Shown here one piece after another: positions 22,330 to 34,275 of a DNA stretch of 64,000 nt. The number at the start of each line of letters is the position of its first letter. The first letter of the stretch is position 1. A program made the translations under genes and the position numbers. Source of the stretch: Nephrocerus scutellatus. Its lineage: Eukaryota > Arthropoda > Insecta > Diptera > Pipunculidae. The stretch covers positions 18,102,444-18,166,443 of the forward strand of contig OX352765.1 of the NCBI GenBank assembly GCA_947095585.1, written 5' to 3'. The notes beneath the pieces are model-generated. The model was given only the letters and a program-made list of their open reading frames with translations. It was not told the origin of the DNA and searched no databases.

Positions 22330-23485
22330 AAGAGTATATCACTCTTTGTTGCCACATTTTTGAGACGAGAGCAAACGGATTTTAGGAAGAACAGATCATG
22401 TGTAGGCCACATTAATACACTGCGAATTATCATCGAGCAGTAAGTTGAATGGAATTCACCTTTGTACATCCTCTTTGTCGATTTCGAACGAGCTTTCGAT
22501 AAAATATCCAGAAAAGCTATTTGGAATTCTCGGAATTCCGGACACAATCGTAAACCATATCCGTGAATTATATAGAGATGCGGCTTGCAGCGTTCTATAT
22601 AAGGGCAAGAACAGCGCCAATTTCACCATCTCCAAAGGAGTTAGGCAAGGATGTGTCCTCTCTTGGTGATCCTGGATCAAGTTATGGCGCAAACCAACAT
22701 CGATGCACCAAACGGTATTCAATGGTGCTTGAACGTAAGGCTTAACGATCTCGATTATGCTAACGATATCAGCATGATGACTCACAGATTGGACGATATG
22801 ACGCATAAGCTTGAGAGGTTGATTTATAACGCTGAAGGCTTCACTACTCAAAGACGAAGTTGTTGCGAATCCGAAGGACCGATAACCGTGAATTATCTAT
22901 AACCACCAACGATGCAACGATAGTCATTGAAGACGTGGACTTAGGGAGCCTGATTACTAAGAACGACGGATCAGAATCAGACGTGACAGCCCGCATAAAC
23001 AAGGCGCGCTCTGCTTACTACTCACTATACAAAGTGTGGCGAGCTCATAACATCTCCAGGAGCACCAAGCTAAATATCTTCAACTCCAGTTAACACGGTC
23101 CTCTTATATGGTGTTAGACTTGGAAAGTAACAACCACCATTTCTCAAAAATTACAAGTATTTATCAACAAGTTATTGCAACGAATCTGTGGCCAAACACG
23201 ATCTCAAACTCGAATATACTTGCCCTGAAAAATAACAAGCCAATCCTCATTGAAATTAAGCTAAGGAAATGGCAATGGGTAGGGCACACCATGAGGAAAC
23301 TGGACAACTGAAATGACAAAAATGGCCTTTGAATGGAACCCTGATGGAAGATGATACCCGGGACGCCCAGTGAACACGTGACGCAGATCAATTGAGCGAG
23401 AATCACGTACAGTAGGCGTATGGCGTGAAGTCAAAAAGCTGGCGAGAGACAGAAGGCGCTGCAAGGAGGTCGTTTCCGCTATATG
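22330..23485 (+). mobile_element. LINE relic, second family
   Basis: Encodes parts of an RT: TDFRKNRSCVGHINTLR (near 22380), LFVDFERAFD in a shifted frame, ISKGVRQGCVLSW (near 22630), LNDLDYANDISMMTHRLDD (near 22742), where the catalytic YADD has become YAND, then INKARSAYYSLYKVWRAHNI and the C-terminal end. Ends near 23480, about 230 bp beyond the stop codon of the convergent Utp4 gene. Related to the fragment at 1-718. Confidence 0.8.
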
Positions 23486-23599
23486 CTGCTCTTAGGAATT
23501 ATTGGAATTTTTTTTATTTTTTTTTTTATAAATATTGTAAAGTAAATTTAGTTCCTTTTTAAATTATAAGCAATAAATATAAGGAATGACTACTACTTT

Positions 23600-23605
23600 T
23601 TTATT
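23600..23605 (-). terminator. Putative poly(A) signal of Utp4
   Basis: AATAAA on the minus strand, about 106 bp after the stop codon. Confidence 0.45.
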
Positions 23606-23710
23606 TGTGTACAAAGCTATAAACCAACATAGCAGACTTCATTAGTTCCCTTAACGTACATCGTCATCATTTCATTAGAAAACAAATCCAACAACAACAT
23701 TATTTCCATC

Positions 23711-25957
23711 CTATGAAGATCCGAATTTCTTCTGTTTTAATGCACCCGGCAATTTATCAATTAGAGAGATTGGATTAACACCAATAGCGACCAGTTCATC
23801 TCTGCCAATCCGTGACAAATAAATAAAGTGCTGCAAATGGAAATTCTAATAAAGTAAGATTGGTATGACCAGTAAAGCTAGTAATTACCTCAAAAGTCTT
23901 TTGAAATTTCAAACGCAGTCCGGATACCTTTGTGTCAACAATTAATTTGGTTTTTTTCAATGATTTCTTAATACCGCTGCTGTCGTCATTATTATCAAAA
24001 TTCTCTTCCGCAGAAGCTTTGTACTTTTCCAGAACAAACAAATATGTGTCGTTGTGCAGGATGAAAACTTTTGGATTTTTTGGATCCAAAACTATACCGT
24101 TAATGCAATGTGTCTCAGAGTTGTTAACGAAATAGTCCCTGTCAGTGCAGGTGAAACACATTTCTTCCAGATCATATTCGATGATTTTGCCATCAGAGAA
24201 GGTAGCAACTAGCCTTGGGGCATCATGTTGCATTGCAATAGCGGTTGTTGGTGCCATGTACCGTGGCAAGTTCATATAGTGCTTAAAGGTTTTACCCTGA
24301 AATATTGCCCAAACGGATATTGTTCGACAAGTTCCAGCAGCAATGAAATACGAGCCACACTGAGATACTTCGGCGATATGAATTGTGTCTTTAATGAATT
24401 TCATTGCGTCAAGTGTTTGCACAAAATCGATTTCACCGCTGGGCAGAAAAGCAAACACCTCAATAGTGTTGTTACTTTTCACCAGAAATAACCGACTGGA
24501 ATCAGGTACGAAAACCACCTTTGTGGCGGCACTAAATTGCTCTGGAAGATCCTTTACTCGTGTCAGCTGGGAAATTTGTCCTGCTAGTGGGGGCACAAAT
24601 TTAAAAAGTCGAATTTCAAGTTGGCTTGAGTACACTAACCAATTGCCATCCGGTGAAAGGCTACTGCACACAATAGCCACTTCATGTTTGCTCTTCAACT
24701 CAAGCAGTTTTTCCGGACCTGCTTTTAGAGCAAGTAGCTTGTGATTTTGTATGGAACTGTCACCAGCGTCGAATGCCAATTTTCCAGAAGTACTTCCCAG
24801 ACGCCAGATTTCCAAATAATTTGTGTATCGCAGAAGAAGCAACTTGGTACCGGGAGAAACTGTGGCGCTTGGCCCCTGCAAGAAAGGGCCATATTTTGCA
24901 ATGGACGAACGTGTCTTTGCAATAGACGAAATTCCCAAATAACCATCCATGCCACCAGAGAAAATCTTATCGCCTATACAGAGCAAAGTTTTCACATCGT
25001 GGTCGTGCACATTTCTCTGCAAATATTTAACCCATTTGCGGAGCTCCATATCCTCCCGTTTGATTTGAGTCTTAGCGTAGATACGAATGATCGGATCTAT
25101 GCCAGAGCATATCAACATATTTTCATCTTCATTAACAGCCACCGCTAGAACATCGGCTTTCAACACTTGGTGCGATTCCAACAGTACGGCTGTCTTACCA
25201 TCCCAAACTGATACTTGCCCGCGGGAATCTCCTGAAATAATGGTAAAGTCTCGCAGAACCTGCAGCGACCAAATAATTACATCTTTATTTTTCTCAATAC
25301 GAGCGACGGTCATCTTGTGCACAGCATGTCCACTCTTTACATTCCAAATACGAATAGCACCCAGAGATCCGGTGACAAGGAATTCTCCGGTCGCGTTGAA
25401 TTTACAACACAGAATACGACCTTCTTGTTTATCAAAGAGGTTTTTGTATAGCATTTTATCATCGGAAACATCCAAAATGTTTATGTATCCCTCGTCTGTG
25501 CCGATAGCCAGCTCTGTACCATCGGGATTGATGTCTACGCACCAAATTGAATTACCTGTTACATGGTGCGAACGTCGCCTTTTCAGTGTAAAAAGGTCCC
25601 ATTCAATTACTTCATCCGTTAGACCGACCGTAAAGAGACGATCTCCACACCAAGCAATACCTTCAATAGATGCATCAGATGTATTGGGAATTGTCTTTTC
25701 AAGAAATGGTGCGTACTGCAAGTCCCATATCTCGATGGAGCCATCAGATCTACAATACAGTATATACCAAATATTAACGCCACCACTGATTAATGCAAAA
25801 AAGTATCCATTGAATAAGCAAACCTTGAAAGTGCCAACTTTGAATTGATCCTGTTATAGGACAAGCCTATAATCGAGCGCGGTGTCAAATTATAAAAGCG
25901 AACATTGTGTATCTTGGTTTGTCCTTCCGTTTCTTGTTCCTCTTCTTTCATTTTCAT
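23711..25957 (-). CDS. Utp4: U3 snoRNA-associated protein 4 / cirhin (WD40 protein)
   Basis: Exons: 25957-25824, 25749-23889 and 23830-23711, joined by introns of 74 and 58 bp with GT/AG ends. The frames fit and give 704 codons plus stop, close to the about 690 residues usual for the family. The start ATG (25957) opens MKMKEEEQETEGQTKIHNVR. WD40-type repeats fill most of the protein, with tails such as GSIEIWDL, TDEVIEWDL, GYINILDV, GAIRIWNV and GQVSVWDG, and a second propeller-like half with KIIEYDLEE. The last exon adds RIGRDELVAIGVNPIS and ends in KKFGSS, matching the conserved cirhin C terminus. By family knowledge it belongs to the t-UTP subcomplex of the small-subunit processome in the nucleolus, acting in 18S pre-rRNA processing and rDNA transcription. 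In Drosophila I recall the orthologue as l(3)72Dn. Confidence 0.93.
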
Positions 25958-26319
25958 TTTGATATTTAAATTTGTTCCAAAAAACTAATCACTCAGCACA
26001 CTCAACAGAAGAGGGAAATAATAAACAATAATTGCTGCAGCACGTGTGTGCTACTCAACGTTTGACAAATTGACAACGAATATAAAATGTCAAAAATTAA
26101 AGTTGTTTTTTTTTTGACAGCTCCATTCTGGAAGAGCCAAAACACAGGGCTGTTAATTTTTTTAAAATAAAAATTAGAAATAAATTTAAAAGAATGCACA
26201 TATGTATTGGTTATAAACAAAATATAATAATGTTTGGAAAATGTGCAAGATATATTAAATGGGTTAGGCTCCACGTGAAAAAGAGAAATTGGCGTTTCAA
26301 CGGTATGACCGGCAACGGT

Positions 26320-26760
26320 ATTTTTTGCCCCGCCCACCGCCCACGTCCCAGAAATGTGGGCGGGGCGTGGGGGCGTGGCCCCCTTTGGGTGGGAGGGGCA
26401 TCGAAAGTTTTGAGTTTTTTTTAGAAAAATGCATTTTTCTAAGTATTTATAAGGAGGTATGGGGGTTAAATGGGGCGAATAGAGCCCCCTTGACGGAGTT
26501 AGAGCAAAAAACAGACTTTTTCATAAAAATGTAAAAAGGGGCGTGTTTAAAAGTGGGTGGGGCTAAATATTGGTATCAAATGAAAGGTGATAATTAGGTT
26601 TAAATGAAAGGTATTTTTATTACCTTTCGTATGATACCAATTAACCCCCATACCTCCTTCTAAATACTTAGAAAAATGCATTTTCTGAAAAAAAACTCAA
26701 AACTTTGGACGCCCCTCACACCTAAAGTGGGCGTCTCCCCCAAACAAGATGGCGATTTTC
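26320..26760. repeat. Long imperfect hairpin (foldback repeat)
   Basis: The segment 26390-26470 (TTTTGAGTTTTTTTTAGAAA, then a GCATTTTTCTAAGTATTTAT block and GGAGGTATGGGGGTTAA) returns in reverse complement at 26640-26710. Outside it, GGGCGTGG and GGGTGGGAGGGGC are mirrored by GCCCCTCACACC and GGGCGTCTCCCCC. An inner inverted repeat (TTGGTATCAAATGAAAGGT versus ACCTTTCGTATGATACCAAT) lies at about 26570-26640. Arms of about 90 bp and no coding capacity fit a foldback MITE. No target duplication was found. Confidence 0.75.
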
Positions 26761-27189
26761 GCAATCTGCTCAATTAGGGCTTTAATGTGAGGGGTGTCAA
26801 GAAGGCCAAATCGAATGCCGGACGTTCCGTTGTTTAGCCTCGTTATTTAAATACCGTTCAAATCTTAGGGATAATTTGTGTTAGTCAAAATAATCTTTAC
26901 ATTACAAGTGTACAAGTGTGTACTTTTATATAACTTTTATATGTTTAAGCGAGTGATTGGTTGAGCGCAATCAAGGTATGTAACATGAATATACTTTCAT
27001 GCTATTATTGTTATTAGATGTATGTGATGTATGAAGGTTTGAAAGTTAGGAATAAATGGTATAAATTGAATAAGGAAGTTTTAAAAAATTAAATACCCGT
27101 TTTTCCACTTTCTTTACAATGAAGTAAATGATGTAGTTAACAAGGAAGTTAATTTAAAAAAAAACTAACTACGTTGTTTTTATTTAACA

Positions 27190-27395
27190 AAGTGCAAATG
27201 AATTAACTGAATTTGTAGCTGTATCTGAAGTAACAGAATTGACAACTCTTCACTTCAGTTAAAATTGAACGAAATAGGGCAACTAAAGCAATTGAAGTGG
27301 TTTTCTACTCGTGTAGTTACTTCAGATGAGTGACATAGACTTTAATCTATAGTAAAGATTACCAATCTAACAGTTTTCACTTCAGTAGCTCAATT
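27190..27395. repeat. MITE-like fragment related to the element at 33694-34003
   Basis: GAATTAACTGAATT, TGAAGTAACAGAA, CACTTCAGTTAAAATTG and GGGCAACTAAAGCAATTGAA correspond, in reverse orientation, to the right half of 33694-34003. The end with the GCCGCGTT terminal repeat is missing, so this is a truncated or rearranged copy. Confidence 0.55.
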
Positions 27396-28472
27396 TTATA
27401 TTAATTTGTTTTCCAAAAAACTCTGCCCCAGAGCGAGCTCGAGCGTAGATTTTTTCAAAAGGGAAAACGAACTCGAAAGGCGATAATCTTTTGTTTACAT
27501 TTTTTTGTGGCATGTGTTGTTGTTGTTTTAGTATAAAGAGGGGTAAATCTCCTAAAATATACAGATCTATTTTCGTTCTACGGTAGAGTCGTTTTGAAGT
27601 GGAAACCAGTTGACAGCCAAAAGACAACTCTGGGGCGGAGTTTTACGAAAAAAAAACAACATAAGTGAATGGTCGCTGAAGTCAATAGTTGTACTCTTCA
27701 GGCCAATTGATCGCGGCTTATTATATTAGATTTCCAATTCGCATTCCCAATTCCTCGGTAAATAAATTAATAAATTCTTCTTATTTTTATATTTATATTG
27801 CAACTATGTATATGGAAAGCCGAGAAACTCTACTTTACTATCTTTTCACACGACCATAGTCGAAAGTGACTGTTTCCTACGCTGTAACCGACTCTCGAAA
27901 CTAGGCATTATAAACACTTGTGTGTAAGCACAGAAAATACTTTTGTTATTTCCTGCAACCACAGCATTCCCATTACTCACAGAAAACTGCCTTACGTTCA
28001 CCTATGTAATATACTATACCTACAATATACTATAACAACTACTTATATAATTATTACGCCATTCAAAAAAAAAAGTGCGTATTGTTCTCTTTCAATATTT
28101 TTTCATTATTGACCGGAAATGTCAAAATTAGAAATATTATAATAATATAAGAAAATATGTTGTTCAAAAATATTTTAAACCAATCGAACAAAGCAAGAAA
28201 AGAATTGTGTTTCCTTCTTTATTCTCATGTATTGCAGTATTGTCTAAGCTTGTCAAAAAAGAAAACAAATACCGAACATTTTTGTACCTATGGAAAAATA
28301 ATTTGTTCTCTTTCTTGTATTTCTTAACTTAATTAGTTAGAGAAATATTTTAATTAATAAGAGCTTAGAGAGTTTATCAATACATTCATTAGCTTATTAG
28401 TTCAAAGCAGCAGGTAGAATAATGTACAGTCGAAAGTAAAATTCAAATCCAGAAAAACATCATAATCAAAAA

Positions 28473-29869
28473 ATGAAAAATTTAAATATATTCCTATTCG
28501 CGTTCGTGATGCTTTATGGTATGGACGCTAATCTCTATTAACTAATTTTAAATGAAAATTTACGATTTTACAGCCCTGCCTTCTGGTGCCAGTCGCGTAC
28601 TTGAACTAACTGATCGGTTCGTGGATGTCCGACAGGAGGGTCAGTGGCTGGTTATGTTCTATGCACCGTGGTGCGGATACTGTAAGCGAACTGATCCAAT
28701 ATTCACCCTAGTTGCACAGGCGCTACACACCACCAATGTTCGCGTGGGTCGACTGGATTGTACACGCTTCCCTGCCGCTGCTAGAGCGTTCCATATACAT
28801 GGTTATCCAACAATAATGTTCATTAAGGGCACCATGGAATTCACTTATAGTGGAGATCGCACTAAAGACGAGCTAGTTGACTATGTGCTACGTATGAGCG
28901 GACCTCCAGTACAACTGGTTACTCGTACTGAAAGCGTTGACATGCTGAAGGGTTCTCATACGATATTCTTTCTGTTTGTCGGTCAACAAGGAGGAATTGT
29001 TTGGGATACTTTTTATGCTGCAGCTGAAAACTACCAAGAGCATGGGTTCTTCTATGCTACCTCAGAGGAAATAGCAACGCAACATTTTGATATCGACAAA
29101 CTGCCAGCGGTCATTGTCTATAAGGAGGAGAATCACCGGTTTTATCCACATGCACATGTAGCACACGAAATGAATCCGCTTGAAGTTAATGAAACAATTC
29201 ATCATTGGGTTAATGTGGAACGTTTCGTTACATTCCCGAAGATTAATCGTTTTAATATACATCAGTTATTGAAGACTAAAAAGTTCCTTGTGGTCGCTGT
29301 GGTCGAGGAAGACAAACTGAGTCAAATCGCTACACATGAATTAGAATTCCGTGATATGGTTGAGAGCGTGATTCAAAAACACCGCGAGCATTACCACGAC
29401 AAATTCCAGTTTGGATGGGTTAGTGGTTGCAAATTTTTGAACTCATTTCTCATTGAATAATGTAAGTTATTTCCGTTAGATCGGTGATCCAACTATAGCC
29501 CATTCTATTGTTATGGACCAGTTACAAACGCCACATTTAATTGTGATTAATACAACAACCCAGCATCATCACATTCCCGACGATGATCCGCTTCAAATGA
29601 CACCGCAATCGCTGCACATCTTCCTGGAATCGATAACCAATCAAAGTGCAGCAGTTTACGGCGGTGACAACTATGCAATCCGCTTATATCGGGGTATTTT
29701 TGAAGCAAAAAAAACAATAAAGCAAATGTGGCTTGGCAACCCAGTGCTTACCACGGTGCTGTTTGGACTCCCTACGGGATTTCTTAGTCTGATTATGTAT
29801 TCAATATTCTGCGGTGATTGCCTTGACGCAACCGAAGAGGAAGAAGAAGACCACGAGAAAAAGGAGTAG
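28473..29869 (+). CDS. TMX3: Transmembrane thioredoxin-related protein 3 (ER disulfide isomerase)
   Basis: Exons: 28473-28518, 28574-29418 and 29480-29869, with introns of 55 and 61 bp. Total 426 codons plus stop (human TMX3 is about 450). Exon 1 supplies the signal peptide MKNLNIFLFAFVMLYALPSG. The thioredoxin domain follows with the active site APWCGYCKRTDP and VGRLDCTRFPAAARAFHIHG, then TIMFIKG and YSGDRTKDELVDYV. Two further thioredoxin-fold regions run to QFGW. The last exon starts IGDPTIAHSIVMDQ and holds a membrane segment (TTVLFGLPTGFLSLIMYSIF), then an acidic cytosolic tail ending EKKE, which may act in ER retention. By family knowledge it is an ER membrane oxidoreductase with its catalytic domain in the lumen. 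The splice at TGG/GTTAGT was chosen because it restores the conserved GW-IGDP junction. It is convergent with PDCD5. Confidence 0.93.
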
Positions 29870-30149
29870 AAGCTACTGTAAAGAAATAGAAACACATTAA
29901 ACTTATGATCTCATTTTTACTCTATTTTCTATTTAAACATCGTAGCAAAAAAGCAGATCGGAGCATTTTAAGTTTTAAGTTAAAAACTTGTTTAAAAATA
30001 GTATTTATACCAATAAATTAAAGGACAATGCGCGACTTTGTGTGAAAACTAATTCTTCGATCATTTTAATGTGAAAATTCGAGTCACGAAGACGCCATAG
30101 AATAAGTTGCAGTGGCATCGTTCGATTTAATTGCAGCCGCTTGCTGACA

Positions 30150-30931
30150 TCAGCATCCATAATCATCATCATCAGAATCGATAGCAGCCCTCCGCCGGTC
30201 GTACTTCACAGATGATTTGCTCTGTGGCATTTGCGCATTAATGCTTTCCAAAATTGAAACAAATTGGGCATCGTCAAGTTTACCACGTAATTGTCCCCTT
30301 TGAGCCATTTGCAACACCATATTTTCAAACATTTGTGCCTTTTCGGGCTTGCTGATTTTCAAGGTGTTCACTGATGTAAATGTGCAAAAGAAGATGGAAT
30401 TAGAATCACTGTACAATGTACATAATGCCGCAAAAATAACTCACATCGTGCTCTGGCCTGTTGATCGAGAACCTGTGAAAGAATTGCATTTTTCATCTCT
30501 TCTTGTTGCCGCTTCTGCTCATGTTGTTCTTTTTGCTTCTCTGGATCGTCGCCTCCTGCACCACCCTATTATGATGGAAAACGATTTATTTTATATTTAA
30601 AGCATTTTTGTGAAAGAACTCAGATATCCTTGGATATGTATCCGTAAAAATGCATGAGTACTCCAAGGATAATGGTCAATGAGTAGGAGATTTTCATGGA
30701 TAACATATTTTTGCAGACTAAATCTTAAATTTAATATTATACAGGAAGAATTGAAGTAATTTACTTAAATAAATTGGAAGTTCTAAGCATATGGTCGCAT
30801 ACTACTATTTTAGCAGCAATATTACAATTTCCATGTCCACTCCATACATTCTTGCTTTCGAAACTTACATACTGCGATTGCAGTTGAGCCATTCTCTGTT
30901 GGCGTAATGCATCCAAATCGTTGTCAGCCAT
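30150..30931 (-). CDS. PDCD5: Programmed cell death protein 5 (TFAR19) homologue
   Basis: Exons: 30931-30869, 30565-30445 and 30370-30150, with introns of 303 and 74 bp. Total 134 codons plus stop; the human protein has 125 residues. The N terminus MADNDLDALRQQRMAQLQSQ fits the family, followed by a charged linker (KQKEQHEQKRQQEEMKNAIL) and SQVLDQQARARLNTLKISKP, the conserved core helix bundle. The end has KYDRRRAAIDSDDDDYGC, matching the family's basic VKFNRRKV-type motif and acidic tail. Family knowledge: a small, mainly helical DNA- and protein-binding factor that moves to the nucleus in apoptosis and binds the TRiC/CCT chaperonin. The stop lies 280 bp from the stop of the convergent TMX3 gene. 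All splice phases agree. Confidence 0.95.
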
Positions 30932-31178
30932 TTGATATTTTGATTAATACACTTAATTAAGAGTTATAATTATTTCTAATTATTTAAGAAACCGCTTTTT
31001 GATATATATTTGATAGTTGCCCTTTTATTGTAATTTTCACACACGGCTGTCTCCTTGTTTGACAGATATTCAGGAAAATTTTATTTTTTATGTCAGTTGG
31101 TATGACTGGTCTAGAAACGTTTATACATTCATTGGAATTTGAAGCTGTGCAATTGTGAAAATAAAATTCTAATAACAG

Positions 31179-31303
31179 GCGTATTTTATTTGCCGGGAAA
31201 TAAGGAATTCGAGTGTCAAAACAGCAGGCTTTCTAATTCCAAAGAAGGAATAAGATAGTGCAATTGTTGTTGTAATTTCTTATTTCATGGCATATAAAAT
31301 ACG
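31179..31303. repeat. Short foldback MITE copy (same family as 39430-39640)
   Basis: The left end GCGTATTTTATTTGCCGGGA and the right end (GCATATAAAATACGG) are inverted relative to each other. The sequence GAAATAAGGAATT next to the left end, and its mirrored partner in the right half, match the arms of the larger foldback at 39430-39640. Confidence 0.6.
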
Positions 31304-31529
31304 GCTAACATCGTAAACAATTGAACCAAGTAAAATGTAACTTAAATTAGTTAGATTTTTTATAAACAATAATTAAAAAATTATAAAATAAAAACCACTA
31401 CCATTGTCTGTAAAACATTTTTGCTTTTTATAATATCACCAAATGCTCGTAGTTCAATTAACAGGGAATGAAAAAATCCGCAATTCATGAGTGCTAAGTT
31501 CTATCTTCATTTTTTGTTTGTTATGTTGT

Positions 31530-31660
31530 TTTTATTATTAAAAATCTGGGCAGATTGATTTTTAGGCTGTCACGTTGTCCGTTTTCTATAAAAGAAAAAA
31601 AACAATTTACGGTAGCTTGAAATACCCTCTAACAGATCTTTCAGAGTAAAACAATCATAT
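31530..31660. repeat. Repeat copy shared with 40486-40612
   Basis: Both contain AAATCTG, GCAGATT-ATTTTTAGGCTGTCA (with small changes), GTTGTCCGTTTT or GTTGTTCGTTTT, and CCCTCTAACAGATCTT. The following 31650-31720 matches 40220-40300 in inverse orientation (CGGATATGAT, CTCTGA), so both belong to one larger rearranged element family. Confidence 0.6.
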
Positions 31661-31849
31661 CCGAGAATTATTGGAGTGTAAAAAAACGATTCAGAGATTC
31701 ATTTTTCTCAGAGAAAGAAAAACAAAAACGCAAATCTGAATTTTGACAGTTAAATTATCTCTCCGATTACTCTGACATAAAAAAAACACAGCCACAATAA
31801 TAAGCAATTGGCGAGCTTACGACGACGAGCAAGTTGGTAGACTCTAGAC

Positions 31850-32518
31850 TAGTGGTGAGACCAATATATTAGTATTCGTTAAAATATAACTAATATTTGT
31901 ACATATTACGTATCACTAATACGAATAACAAAGATATTATGATACGTTGATATTCACCAAACGTATTAGATTACACTATTCCAGTAAGAATCCAATCGAG
32001 AACTAATATTCATATGCATGTGTAGGTATTCAGTATGCATATTTGTGATACGAAAGCGCAAAGATGAAGTGATTTGGAGTGAGACAGAAAGCATCTCATG
32101 GTCGTATAGTACTATTCCGTTTCATAGCTCAAGATACGGACGGATATCGGTCATTTGACTCGGCAATTGATGCTGATCATAAATATAATTTTTCTATGTT
32201 ACATGTTCAGTCATGTATCAAACTTAAATATCCTATGGGAATCTAAAGAACTTATTCTTTTATTCTATGTGCTTCTATGTACATAATAGTATTGACAACA
32301 TAATTTAATATACATATGTAACATAAACAGATATGTATGTATTTTAAAAAAAATAGATGTCTAAATACTGTACTCTCAAATGTAATACCATAGCTTTCTT
32401 ACTATGAGAGATACCAGTATTAGTGATATTTTCGTATCGGTTAAGATATTATAATATTAAATAACGAATATATTCATATCAGGTAATATCTACAAATATT
32501 AGTATTAACCCATGCCTA
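31850..32518. mobile_element. hAT-type non-autonomous element (MITE), 669 bp
   Basis: Flanked by a perfect 8-bp duplication CTCTAGAC (31842-31849 and 32519-32526). The ends read TAGTGGTGAGACCAATA and, inverted, TAGGCATGGGTTAATA, fitting the degenerate TAGNNRTGRG terminal repeats common in hAT elements. The interior is AT-rich with many TATTAGTAT words, and the two sides are loosely inverted. No transposase frame. hAT transposases make 8-bp duplications, so mobilisation by a hAT enzyme is the natural reading. Confidence 0.8.
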
Positions 32519-33693
32519 CTCTAGACTGTGATGTATTGTCTACTACCAGCGGGTTGCTGTGATTGTGTTGCGATGTCGCTTAGACATGCTTGTTTGTCGT
32601 TCCTAGCTGAACATTCAACTTACCGGTCAAGCTCCCTATACTTCTGCCTTCTACGCTAATGCGCTTCGCATGGCACCTGAGGCCGCGTTTAACTCTACTT
32701 TAATGGAATGGCGTTCACGAATGGTGTTCCATGTGTTATCTAATGTCCATTATTTTCTAGTTTTGTCGGGATAAAACCTAAAATGGTTGAGGCTGCTTCC
32801 GTATACGCATTTACTGTTTTCTCCCGTTTAGACTCTATCTGTATCTCAGAGACTGTTGTATGCGGGATACATATCGCAGTTTCACATCTGGGTCTTTCAG
32901 TGCTGCTGCTACAGTTGGCTTTCTCGATGTTTGACTTCGTGTGGTTGAGCGGACCGCGGGCTTAAATCGCACACTGCCAACCACCAGGTGGTGGTCGCTG
33001 TAGACGTCGGCTGCTCTTCCGGTTCTAACGTCTAGCAACGATTATCGCCACTTACGGCTTATAGCGATGTGCTGTACATGTAATCTCTCTTACAGTGTTG
33101 GTTACAAACATCACAAAAAAACGCAAATTCAAACCAAAACCCGTGTAATGTCTGCAAATAGTACGCCAAACCAAACCCACGAAAGAGAAATCTTAACTAT
33201 ATCCTGAAAATCGAAAGAGCTATAATTTTTACTACAAAAAAAGCAAGAGAACGGGACCTTTTATATAAAAAAAATTAAATTTCGTTTAATTCGCAACTAC
33301 ACACAATTACTCTATTGTACTAGGCAAGTTGTAAGCGCATCTTGTTACTTACCGTTACTTAAAATTATCACCAAGAGAATTGTGAAGGGAATGTTTTCCG
33401 TTTGTTTATTGTGTTACGTGTTTAAGAGTTAGCCTTTCATTGGCAAGAGTATATTTTTTATATTTTGCGTAAGAAAAATAAAAAAAAAGCAAATTATAGT
33501 AAAAATTAAAATTTAATTGCGCTATAAGAAATAAAATAATACAAAAATATCATAAATATATTACAAGTAGTCTTGTTGCATTATAGAATAGAGCAAAATA
33601 TTCTGTACTTGGTAAAGACATAGCTGGCAACCTAACCTAATACACAGTTATGTACCATATGATACGCCATCGAAGCGTAAGCAGATTTACTAA

Positions 33694-34003
33694 AGCCGCG
33701 TTTGATTGGACTGAAGAGTACAACTATCCAGTTTGTTAAATTGAGCGACGCTTCTATTAAATTGAGCTTCTAAAGTGAAGACTCTGTTCGATTGGTACTT
33801 CACTTCACTTGAGATAAATTTCCATGTTACTCATATTAGGTAAATATAAGAGCAGAACGAGTACACCTCTTCAATTACTTCAGTTGCCCGATTTCGCCCA
33901 ATTTTTAACGGAAGTGAAAAGACTGTTCGATTGATTCTCTTCACTTCCGTTACTTCAGGTACAGCTACAGCTATTCAGTTAATTCAGCCCAATCGAACGC
34001 GGC
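33694..34003. mobile_element. Harbinger-like MITE, about 310 bp
   Basis: The ends AGCCGCGTTTGATTGGACTG and, inverted, GCCGCGTTCGATTGGGCTGA form a terminal inverted repeat flanked by TAA on both sides (33691-33693 and 34004-34006). A 3-bp TWA duplication suits PIF/Harbinger elements. No coding capacity. One extra A at the left end leaves the exact boundary uncertain. Confidence 0.6.
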
Positions 34004-34275
34004 TAACAAAAGTCAAAAAAGTAATTTATAATTCAAAAACTATCACTTGAAAATATTACTTAAAGTTCAATTGTTGGAATGTGTTGCTAGATTAGGTAAA
34101 TAAGCTACATATTACCTTGTTTGTAAATTATATATATGCATGTAATAATACAGAAGTTCAACTTAGCTTTGTTATTAACTTAATATTTAATATAATAGCC
34201 TATACTCGAAGGCGCCTTGGTTTGGTTAAAGGTACCATAACCAGTGTTTTGTAGTTTGGTTCAAAAGCCGACATA

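Larger units (their letters stand above)
25958..28472. other. Intergenic region between Utp4 and TMX3
   Basis: The two genes are divergent with 2.5 kb between start codons. Apart from the hairpin repeat (26320-26760) and the MITE-like piece (27190-27395), I see AT-rich sequence only. A fragment near 27730-27765 (TTCCTCGGTAAATAAA) resembles the arm of the small foldback family at 39430-39640. Promoter elements could not be assigned. Confidence 0.5.
30932..34275. other. Intergenic region between PDCD5 and Pex23, rich in small elements
   Basis: Upstream of PDCD5 and downstream of Pex23. It contains the foldback copy at 31179-31303, a repeat shared with 40486-40612 (at about 31530-31660), the hAT-type MITE at 31850-32518 and the element at 33694-34003. 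The rest (32530-33690) is AT-rich to mixed sequence in which I see no gene. Confidence 0.5.

Noticed and set aside
24225..25848. Open frames on the plus strand across Utp4
   Set aside because: Antisense shadows of a well-supported coding exon; no family features.
29419..29460. TMX3 ending at the stop codon at 29458, giving a shorter protein without a membrane anchor
   Set aside because: The GTTAGT donor at 29419 joins in phase to an exon that supplies the conserved GW-IGDP stretch and the expected membrane helix and acidic tail. Intron retention is possible but not the main product.
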